From Lutispora sp041687175 (GTDB lineage: Bacteria > Bacillota > Clostridia > Lutisporales > Lutisporaceae), in NCBI RefSeq assembly GCF_041687175.1, contig NZ_JAWLCK010000052.1:1-18375 (forward strand): 18,375 nucleotides of DNA, in the 5' to 3' direction. The position numbers and the translations under genes are program-made. Positions 13,087 to 18,375 of this stretch are shown here, piece after piece. Positions within the stretch are counted from its first letter, which is position 1. Each line of letters starts with the position of its first letter. The notes beneath the pieces were generated by a model that had not been told where the DNA came from, searched no databases, and saw nothing but the letters and a program-made list of their open reading frames with translations.

Positions 13087-13152
13087 ATTTACATGTATTA
13101 TATATAATTCCATTTATTTATTTTAACTATTTTCCAAATGGAGGTTTACTCT

Positions 13153-14253
13153 ATGAATATCATCTTTTCAAACAAAACAGAGTATTTTAGAGATGAAGAA
13201 AATAATATCATCTATTCAAATTCAATAGGTACATCAATGATAGATTTTATTGAGCTTGATTTTTCACAGGTTAATGAAATATTAGATAAACTATATAACA
13301 AAGCAAATATTGATATCGATAAAGAAGAAATTCCACACGTTATAGTATATGAGGTAGAACACCTAATATCTGAATTTAAGAAAAAGCACATTTACTTTAG
13401 AGATTATAGAATACATTCATTCTATGGTTCAGAATATTTCTTCAGTACACATAGTGAATCAAAAAGGATAAACATAGAAATTAGATCTCTCGTAAGTAAC
13501 TTGTCACATTCAATAAGTGGAATACAAAAACTACAAGCTGAGTTCAAAACAATTATTGAGTTTTGTTTTCTTAACACTACATCAGAAATCCATCAGAAAT
13601 TAAACCCGTACCAAAGATATTACTATTTTGTAAACTACGAAGAAAAACGAGTCAAAAAGAAGAAAGAGTTTGATATGGGCTATCCAGACCATAGAATAAA
13701 GTATAGTAAGGAAAGAGAAAGTGTATCAAGATACAGAGCAAACAAAAAATATGAAATATTTCCTATGGATGAATTTAATATCAACGAAAATAAAATGAGT
13801 AAGGAAGATTTAATTGAAGCAATTTCAAATACTCACTTTGAACTAAATGAGATTATTACATGTGATACACTGGATAGTATTTGTATTACTCAATTAATGG
13901 AAATGCTAAAAAACAATATAGTTGTTAACTCATGTAAAAACTGCGGAAAACTATTTATTCCTGAGGGTAGAATCGATACAGAGTACTGCAATCGGTTAGC
14001 CCCTGGTTCATCTAAGACATGTCGTGAAATTGGCGCAACCAAAAAGTACCTTGAGAAAAGCAAAAGCAATCCCATTACAAGAGAATTTCAAAGAGAATAT
14101 AAAAAAATGAACAGCCGTGTTAGGATAAAGAAGATTACTCAAAATGAATTCTATAAATGGTCCGAAAAAGCCAGGGAGCTAAGAGATAGGGCAATTATCG
14201 AGAACATGAAACTAGAAGTTTTTCTAGAAAAACTCAAAAAACTGGAGGTATAA
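13153..14253 (+). CDS. DUF6076-type protein with Cys4 zinc site, co-transcribed with int
   Basis: 366 residues from the ATG at 13153, chosen because AATGGAGGT precedes it; an ATG 15 bases earlier lies inside that site. Residues 1-220 are a charged helical region I do not recognise, with a very basic patch (EEKRVKKKKEFD). At residues about 261-295 four cysteines form C-x2-C ... C ... C (CKNCGKLFIPEGR, EYC, KTCREIGATKKY), followed by NPITREFQREYKKMNSR. This ending is typical of the family I know as DUF6076, often found beside integrases of clostridial elements; the name is from memory. The stop is 2 bp before int, whose ribosome binding site lies inside this gene. A regulatory or recombination-linked DNA-binding role is likely but not shown. 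Confidence 0.75.
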   Translation: MNIIFSNKTEYFRDEENNIIYSNSIGTSMIDFIELDFSQVNEILDKLYNKANIDIDKEEIPHVIVYEVEHLISEFKKKHIYFRDYRIHSFYGSEYFFSTHSESKRINIEIRSLVSNLSHSISGIQKLQAEFKTIIEFCFLNTTSEIHQKLNPYQRYYYFVNYEEKRVKKKKEFDMGYPDHRIKYSKERESVSRYRANKKYEIFPMDEFNINENKMSKEDLIEAISNTHFELNEIITCDTLDSICITQLMEMLKNNIVVNSCKNCGKLFIPEGRIDTEYCNRLAPGSSKTCREIGATKKYLEKSKSNPITREFQREYKKMNSRVRIKKITQNEFYKWSEKARELRDRAIIENMKLEVFLEKLKKLEV

Positions 14254-14255
14254 TC

Positions 14256-15716
14256 ATGGCAAGCATTGAAAAACGAAGTGAATGTTCTTACCGTATAACA
14301 GTCTCAGCCGGTTATAATTCAGATGGCAAACAAATCAAAAAGCATAAGACTATTAATCTGGATCCCAAGCTCACGGAGAAGCAGAAAGAAAAGGAACTTG
14401 ATAGGCAATCTGTTTTATTTCAGGAAGAGGTTGAGCGAGGCACATACCTAGATGCGGACAAACTCACATTCAAGCAGTTTATTGAAAAGTGGCTTAAGGA
14501 TTATGCAGAGCCAAATTTGGCCCCTAAAACCCTATACCGATACAAAGAGCTATTAGATACTCGAATAATACCTGCACTGGGGCATATTAAGCTATCAAAA
14601 CTGCAGCCGACGCACCTTACCTCATTTTATAACAACCTCCGGGAAAACGGCATCCGGATAGATGCAAAATATATAGCCAAACCTGAGTTGCAAAACCTGT
14701 TAAGTGATAGAGGCCTTTCACACATCGATATAGCCCAGTTATCCGGTATAAGCGATAGAACATTTAGCGGTATGCTGTCCGGTATGTCAGTTTCTCACAA
14801 AACCGCTCAAGCTGTCACCAAAACCCTTGAGGTAAAACTCGATAGTATATTTTCTCTAAATGGTGAACCCAGAGGCCTGTCAGAAAGAACGGTTTTACAT
14901 CATCATAGGCTTATTTCCTCTATACTGACCGCTGCAGTACAGTGGCAGCTTATACTGATTAATCCGGCAACCAGGGTGAAGCCTCCCTCTCCCGAAAGAG
15001 CAGAAGCTAAACATTTTGACGAGGTACAAACAGATTATATCCTTCAATTGATGGAAGCGGAGCCATTAAAATATAGAACTATGATTAATCTTGCTGTATA
15101 TGGTGGTATGCGTTTAGGCGAGCTGGCCGGCATAGAGTGGGATGATATTTCTCTTGAAAAAGGCTTACTTCAGATACGACAAGCCGGGCAATATCTACCC
15201 GGTGAAGGAACATTCACAAAAGTTCCTAAAAATGAAAGCAGCAAAAGAATTATCTCTCTTCCGGGTACAGTTATCAGTTTGTTAAAGCAATATAAACTTT
15301 GGCATAACGGGCAGAAAGCAAAACTAGGAGATGATCTATGGGTTGATAGTGGCCGACTATTTACTGCATGGAACGGGGAACCAATGTTCCCAGATACACC
15401 CTCAAAATGGTTTCACAAGTTTATTCAGCAACATAACAAAAAAATTATGGAAGATGAGAAGATATCAAAAGAGGATAAGTCAAAGTACCTCCTTCCGGAA
15501 GTAAACTTCCACGGGCTTAGGCATACAAATGCTACTCTACTAATTGGTCAAGGTGTAGATGTAACAACCGTTAGTTCTAGGTTAGGGCATGCAAGAACTT
15601 CAACCACAACAGATATATATAGCCATGCCCTTAAAAAACCCGATATAGAAGCAGCAAATAAACTCGAAAATTTGTTCAAGAAAAAAGATAGCTCTGAACA
15701 ATCCAAACAGGCATAG
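14256..15716 (+). CDS. int: Tyrosine integrase with internal XRE-type HTH
   Basis: 486 residues, longer than the usual 370-400. Residues 1-65 are an AP2-like arm-binding domain. Residues 70-131 begin the core-binding domain (FKQFIEKWLKDYAEPNLAP). Residues about 140-200 are an inserted helix-turn-helix (LQNLLSDRGLSHIDIAQLSG, then HKTAQAVTKTLEVKLDSIF). The core-binding domain resumes at 207-240, and the catalytic domain spans 255-470. Active-site residues are Arg286 (GGMRLGEL), Lys325, His419 and Arg422 (FHGLRHTN), His445 (LGHARTS) and Tyr455 (DIYSHAL), all present. GGAGGT lies 8 bases before the ATG. Facing attR and the tRNA, with the arm-type repeats at both ends, it is the likely enzyme that integrates the element at tRNA-Arg. 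Confidence 0.95.
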   Translation: MASIEKRSECSYRITVSAGYNSDGKQIKKHKTINLDPKLTEKQKEKELDRQSVLFQEEVERGTYLDADKLTFKQFIEKWLKDYAEPNLAPKTLYRYKELLDTRIIPALGHIKLSKLQPTHLTSFYNNLRENGIRIDAKYIAKPELQNLLSDRGLSHIDIAQLSGISDRTFSGMLSGMSVSHKTAQAVTKTLEVKLDSIFSLNGEPRGLSERTVLHHHRLISSILTAAVQWQLILINPATRVKPPSPERAEAKHFDEVQTDYILQLMEAEPLKYRTMINLAVYGGMRLGELAGIEWDDISLEKGLLQIRQAGQYLPGEGTFTKVPKNESSKRIISLPGTVISLLKQYKLWHNGQKAKLGDDLWVDSGRLFTAWNGEPMFPDTPSKWFHKFIQQHNKKIMEDEKISKEDKSKYLLPEVNFHGLRHTNATLLIGQGVDVTTVSSRLGHARTSTTTDIYSHALKKPDIEAANKLENLFKKKDSSEQSKQA

Positions 15717-15732
15717 CAGCCTGTTATTTTTT
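15706..15732 (+). terminator. Intrinsic terminator of int
   Basis: AACAGGC (15706-15712) pairs with GCCTGTT (15719-15725), loop of 6, then A and six T residues. The int stop codon is in the loop. Confidence 0.85.
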
Positions 15733-15774
15733 GTTCTTATTTCTATGTGCATATCAGCTATCCTGGAGGATGTG

Positions 15775-16005
15775 AAATTGGTACATTATCGGTGCACTTG
15801 TTGGAATCCATACATGAAATTTGCTTCTACACACGTCTCTTGAGTGTGTGCGCCTGCCCATTAAGGCTCATTCAGTAAGGCACCTGAGCTAATGATGCTG
15901 CCCGGAAACATCATAGGATGCCATTGGGCCACCCGTATAATCTGCACCCTGGGGAGCATCAAAGGAAAAACATATGGCTGTAGCTCATCTGGTTCTAACC
16001 ATATG
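15775..16005 (+). ncRNA. Candidate structured RNA with pseudoknot (strand uncertain)
   Basis: Pairings visible by eye: ACACAC/GTGTGT (15829-15834, 15844-15849); TGCC plus TTA with TAA plus GGCA (15855-15882, 2-base bulge), whose loop GGCTCA (15865-15870) pairs with TGAGCT (15885-15890), giving a pseudoknot; GATGCTGCCC/GGGGAGCATC (15894-15903, 15951-15960, one mismatch); CATATGG/CCATATG (15971-15977, 15999-16005). The block stands out in base composition from its flanks. No promoter is obvious on the plus strand; on the minus strand TTGAGA and TATAAC near 16000-16050 are a weak option. I cannot assign it to a known RNA family; raiA, ROOL, GOLLD and HEARO-type RNAs are classes to test. Confidence 0.45.
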
Positions 16006-16233
16006 GTTATATCCCATATACTCTAAGTATTCTCAATAGTTTATTCAGATTTTTATGGGTTGTAATAAAGTTGCAAATTTGCTTGTTTTTCAGTAATTTA
16101 TGATAGACTCTTATGAACACCATGTCCAATACTTAGCATTACAACTATAGTTAATCGTGATTTTTATAATTCTACAATTATTGACCTCAAAGTAACAAAC
16201 ATCTAGCCCTTTAACAAGTTTTTATGTACTACC

Positions 16234-16262
16234 TTGTTTCTAAATATTAATATATATATAAT
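16234..16262 (+). promoter_or_regulatory. Promoter of the DUF3883 fusion gene
   Basis: TTGTTT (16234-16239), 17 bp, TATAAT (16257-16262), about 62 bp before the ATG. Confidence 0.55.
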
Positions 16263-16324
16263 ACAAATATATGGTAAATAATTATAGTCACTTATCCACT
16301 ATCATAAACTAGGGGGGAATCTCT

Positions 16325-17974
16325 ATGCAACAAGATGAGTTCACCTATTTAACATTTTATAACTCCGAAATTAAGAAAAAGTTCCTAATCGAAGAATATA
16401 AGACCCCATCGACAAGAAAGACAGCGAGTTATAGTTTGCAAAAATATTGGCCTTATGAAAAGAATCATGCTCATAAGGATATTTCATTATTTAATAAAAA
16501 TGATTTTACTTCACTTTTCAAAAACCACTTAAAACCCGATACCCCTAATGCATTAAGTGTCCATATTTCTACAATAAAAAAATATCAACAATGGTATTCA
16601 AAAGAATATAATACCCCTTTAACTTTTGATGTTAGTAAATTTACAGAAGAAGAAAAAAACTTTTTACTTTTTTCAAAAATACAATACCTAAAAAAAGAAG
16701 ATATATATAAAATACTAGATAATCCAAAACACGATATAAGAGGAAAAGCGGTAATATTCTTAATTTATGAGGGAATTATTGGAGAAGAGTGTAAAGAAAT
16801 AAGGTTTTTGAAAATTGAACAACTATCTTATAATAGTATATCAATCGTAGGTGAAAAAAGTAGAACAATAATTGTTCCTACACAACTCATCGATATTCTT
16901 CATCAAGTTAATGATTCGATAGAAATGGAGAAGACTTTTAACCCTAATTCAAAGACAAATAAATTACCTCTAAAAGACAATGGTCATATTTTTAAAAAAG
17001 GAACAAGAAGGAATTTGTCAGAAGTAATAAGTTATAATAGACTAGGTCGTATTGTCCATGAAATCCTTACAGACTATCTGGGTAAAGAGATAAAAAAGCC
17101 TATAAATTTCATTGAGAAGTCCGGTAAACTTGATTACTTTAAACGATTGCGAAGTGAACTATTATTTGATTCAGATAAAGTAGAGAGGCATGTTTTTGAA
17201 AAATTGTGCTACCGATATGGTGAAAACAAGAGTCAGTGGAATCCACTAAAAAAGTTATTGATAAGAATAGATGATAATCAAAATCTTGACAATGATTATG
17301 AACATACGCAAATCATATATTCCATATTAAAAAGTACGCCAGTAAATTTTACTAATGAAGATAAGCAAAATAGTAAAGAAGATGATAATGAAAACATTAA
17401 TGCACCTGATGGCACTGACGATGAGAATAAACAGACTCCAGATTGGTTGGATGTCCGTTCTAATTTAGGAAGATTTGGTGAAAAACTGGCAGAGCAAATA
17501 TTGCTTTCTTCTTATAAAGCTATTCAAGATGTAAGCAGACGATGCTATTTAGGTTATGACTTTAAAGTATTCGACCATTTAAATAATTCCTATTACTTTG
17601 AGATTAAAACCACCTGCAGTAAACATTTTTTTATATCAGCCAACGAGTTAAAGGTTGCAGACTCACACAAGAACAAGTATTATATTTTATTGATTCAAGT
17701 TGATAACAAAAATAAAATTATCAGATATACAAAATTTAACAACCCAGTAATTTTCTTTAATTTAGATTATGCCTCATTAACTTCAAGCATAGAAATTGGA
17801 CATAGTAGCTATATTAGCTCTTCTAGCTTTTGTGTAGACATAAATCCAGAACTACTAAATGAATGTGAGTGTGAGATTATTTCATTTGAAATGATAGATA
17901 AGTGTAGGTCTGAATTATCTAAGCTTACTGCTTTCAATAAATCAAATACTAAATGGTTAAGAAAAAATAAGTAA
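16325..17974 (+). CDS. MrpR-like degenerate recombinase fold fused to DUF3883 nuclease-like domain
   Basis: 549 residues, cytosolic. Residues about 10-110 look like the SAM-like domain of tyrosine recombinases (STRKTASYSLQKYW, NALSVHISTIKKYQQW). Residues 120-315 follow the catalytic-domain layout (YLKKEDIYKILDN, RGKAVIFLIYEGIIGEECKEIRFLKIEQL, SISIVGEKSRTIIVP), but the first arginine, the HxxR box and the tyrosine are not found. This is how the SPbeta repressor MrpR is built. Residues 340-375 are an acidic linker. Residues 378-475 are DUF3883: GRFGEKLAEQ, GYDFKVFD (Asp412), YYFEIKTT (Glu426, Lys428), a PD-(D/E)xK-like set. AGGGGGG precedes the ATG. Alone in its operon, near attR, in a usual defence slot. 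A DNA-guided nuclease or regulated defence effector is inferred. Confidence 0.75.
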   Translation: MQQDEFTYLTFYNSEIKKKFLIEEYKTPSTRKTASYSLQKYWPYEKNHAHKDISLFNKNDFTSLFKNHLKPDTPNALSVHISTIKKYQQWYSKEYNTPLTFDVSKFTEEEKNFLLFSKIQYLKKEDIYKILDNPKHDIRGKAVIFLIYEGIIGEECKEIRFLKIEQLSYNSISIVGEKSRTIIVPTQLIDILHQVNDSIEMEKTFNPNSKTNKLPLKDNGHIFKKGTRRNLSEVISYNRLGRIVHEILTDYLGKEIKKPINFIEKSGKLDYFKRLRSELLFDSDKVERHVFEKLCYRYGENKSQWNPLKKLLIRIDDNQNLDNDYEHTQIIYSILKSTPVNFTNEDKQNSKEDDNENINAPDGTDDENKQTPDWLDVRSNLGRFGEKLAEQILLSSYKAIQDVSRRCYLGYDFKVFDHLNNSYYFEIKTTCSKHFFISANELKVADSHKNKYYILLIQVDNKNKIIRYTKFNNPVIFFNLDYASLTSSIEIGHSSYISSSSFCVDINPELLNECECEIISFEMIDKCRSELSKLTAFNKSNTKWLRKNK

Positions 17975-18072
17975 ATCATATTCTTGTTTCTTCAAACATT
18001 CTTATGCGTTGTATATATCCCCATCTGGCTCTAATACTACGTTGACATCGTATACGTATGCCATTCAGTTGA

Positions 18073-18097
18073 GTAGCCAACTGCGCTATATCCCGGC
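18073..18097 (-). pseudogene. tRNA 5'-half-like fragment
   Basis: On the minus strand, GCCGGGATATAGCGCAGTTG followed by GCTA has the look of a tRNA acceptor strand, TA linker and D-arm start. The expected D-stem partner and the rest of a tRNA are absent. It may be a decayed tRNA fragment or coincidence. Confidence 0.3.
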
Positions 18098-18155
18098 TTC
18101 AATCTATGATAATTTTCATAATTCGAGGTAAATTTTTTCACCTTTTTAGCTCAAT

Positions 18156-18174
18156 AATCCCCAAATAATCCCCA
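18156..18174. repeat. AATCCCCA direct repeats (right arm-type sites)
   Basis: Two copies at 18156 and 18167, spaced 11 bp, identical as a 19-base block to 170-188 at the left end and in the same orientation. They lie about 75 bp inside the attR repeat. Confidence 0.65.
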
Positions 18175-18199
18175 GGCACTAATTATGTTAACAAAATTT

Positions 18200-18233
18200 C
18201 AAAAATAAAAAACACCGCAATCTCTTGCAGTGT
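18200..18233 (-). terminator. Intrinsic terminator behind tRNA-Arg
   Basis: On the minus strand, ACACTGCAA (18233-18225) pairs with TTGCGGTGT (18220-18212), loop GAGA, followed by TTTTTTATTTTT. It lies inside the element, 13 bp after the tRNA end, so the element supplies the tRNA's terminator and shields itself from read-through. Confidence 0.85.
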
Positions 18234-18246
18234 CTAATCTCATAAA

Positions 18247-18295
18247 TGGTGCACCTAGAGGGAGTCGAACCCCCGACCTGCGGTTTAGGAAACCG
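18247..18295. repeat. Right attachment repeat within tRNA-Arg
   Basis: Exact 49-bp copy of 8-56, forming the 3' part of the functional tRNA from the anticodon to the CCA. The crossover must lie within these bases. Confidence 0.93.
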
Positions 18296-18323
18296 TCGCT
18301 CTATCCTGCTGAGCTATAGGTGC
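18247..18323 (-). tRNA. tRNA-Arg (anticodon CCU)
   Basis: 77 nt with the CCA encoded. The acceptor GCACCTA pairs with TAGGTGC, the D stem is GCTC/GAGC, the anticodon arm is ACGGT-TTCCTAA-ACCGC with CCT at the anticodon, and the T arm is GGGGG-TTCGACT-CCCTC. All arms fold, apart from one A-C pair at the base of the anticodon stem and one G-U in the T stem. It reads AGG codons. Its 3' half is restored by the element's copy after integration, so the gene stays functional. Confidence 0.96.
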
Positions 18324-18342
18324 ATTGTTGACTTACATTAAA

Positions 18343-18371
18343 ATATTATATAAAAATGCCTGTTTTGTCAA
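18343..18371 (-). promoter_or_regulatory. Host promoter of tRNA-Arg
   Basis: On the minus strand, TTGACA (18371-18366), 17 bp, TAATAT (18348-18343), about 20 bp before the tRNA. It lies outside the element, so expression of the tRNA remains under host control. Confidence 0.7.
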
Positions 18372-18375
18372 TCGC

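Larger units (their letters stand above)
15717..16324. other. Long intergenic region between int and the DUF3883 fusion gene
   Basis: 608 bp without a convincing gene. The first half (to about 16005) is GC-richer than the rest of the element and can fold strongly. The second half is very AT-rich, with a perfect palindrome GCAAATTTGC (16073-16082) followed by TTGTTTTT, and the promoter of the next gene. Short open frames exist on both strands of the GC-richer block, but none has a start with a ribosome binding site. Confidence 0.5.
8..18246. mobile_element. Integrated phage-satellite-like element in tRNA-Arg(CCU)
   Basis: The segment is bounded by two exact 49-bp copies of the 3' part of a tRNA-Arg gene. 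It contains an integrase, excisionase-like genes, a replication module and an orphan small terminase, with accessory genes near both ends. The unit between repeats is 18239 bp. What is seen: the repeats, the arm-like direct repeats inside both ends and the gene order. What is known: phage-inducible chromosomal islands have int, a divergent regulatory switch, a replication module and terS but no particle genes. What is inferred: this is such a satellite. The main alternative is a prophage that lost its morphogenesis genes; the single tail-fibre-like gene keeps that option open. Confidence 0.8.

Noticed and set aside
15970..16006. Possible tRNA gene in the GC-richer block
   Set aside because: TAGCTCATCTGGTTCTAACC recalls a D arm, but no acceptor, anticodon or T arm can be drawn around it.
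15891..16026. Short open frames on both strands of the GC-richer block
   Set aside because: Both strands stay open for 40-50 codons, but neither has a ribosome binding site and the translations match nothing I know. RNA structure explains the block better.

Overview
The window carries one complete integrated mobile element of about 18.2 kb, plus a few tens of bases of host DNA on its right side and a few bases on its left. The host is an AT-rich low-GC Firmicute, most likely a clostridium (Lachnospiraceae-like or Ruminiclostridium-like). This rests on the AT-rich coding, strong AGGAGG-type ribosome binding sites, TTGACA/TATAAT promoters and the families present (stalk-domain protein, DUF6076, integrase with an inner helix-turn-helix). 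No species can be named from the sequence alone.

Borders: an intact tRNA-Arg(CCU) gene lies at 18247-18323 on the minus strand. Its 3' 49 bases are repeated exactly at 8-56, the displaced tRNA end. The distance between repeat copies, hence the unit length, is 18239 bp. Short direct repeats (AATCCCCA) with an 11-bp period sit just inside both ends and look like integrase arm-type sites. A second set (TTAGGY, 10-bp period) is seen only at the left end.

Core: a divergent control region at 13042-13086 has a palindromic operator covering two back-to-back -35 boxes. Rightward it drives a DUF6076 protein and the integrase. Leftward it drives about ten closely packed genes: Cro-like regulator, excisionase-like protein, replication initiator (phage O type), DnaB-type helicase, small proteins, an orphan terminase small subunit, and a tail-fibre-like protein. 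A bidirectional terminator closes this operon. No large terminase, portal, capsid, tail tube or lysis gene is present. The layout fits a phage satellite (phage-inducible chromosomal island type) better than a full prophage, although a deleted prophage is not excluded.

Cargo: next to attR lies a 549-residue protein that joins a degenerate tyrosine-recombinase-like DNA-binding region (MrpR-like) to a DUF3883 nuclease-like domain. Between it and the integrase is a GC-richer block that looks like a structured RNA. Next to attL lies an AbiD/AbiF-family HEPN protein. Its own promoter first makes a short hairpin RNA ending in an eight-U run, as expected for a toxin with an RNA antitoxin. Beside it is a second complete tyrosine recombinase with its own excisionase-like gene and a small secreted peptide behind a terminator-bearing leader. 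The middle holds a J-domain/RDD/coiled-coil membrane protein, a small XRE switch, a GIY-YIG (T5orf172) protein with a two-helix membrane partner, and a secreted stalk-domain protein. The element therefore reads as an integrating, self-replicating satellite that borrows packaging from a helper phage and carries candidate anti-phage genes at both ends.
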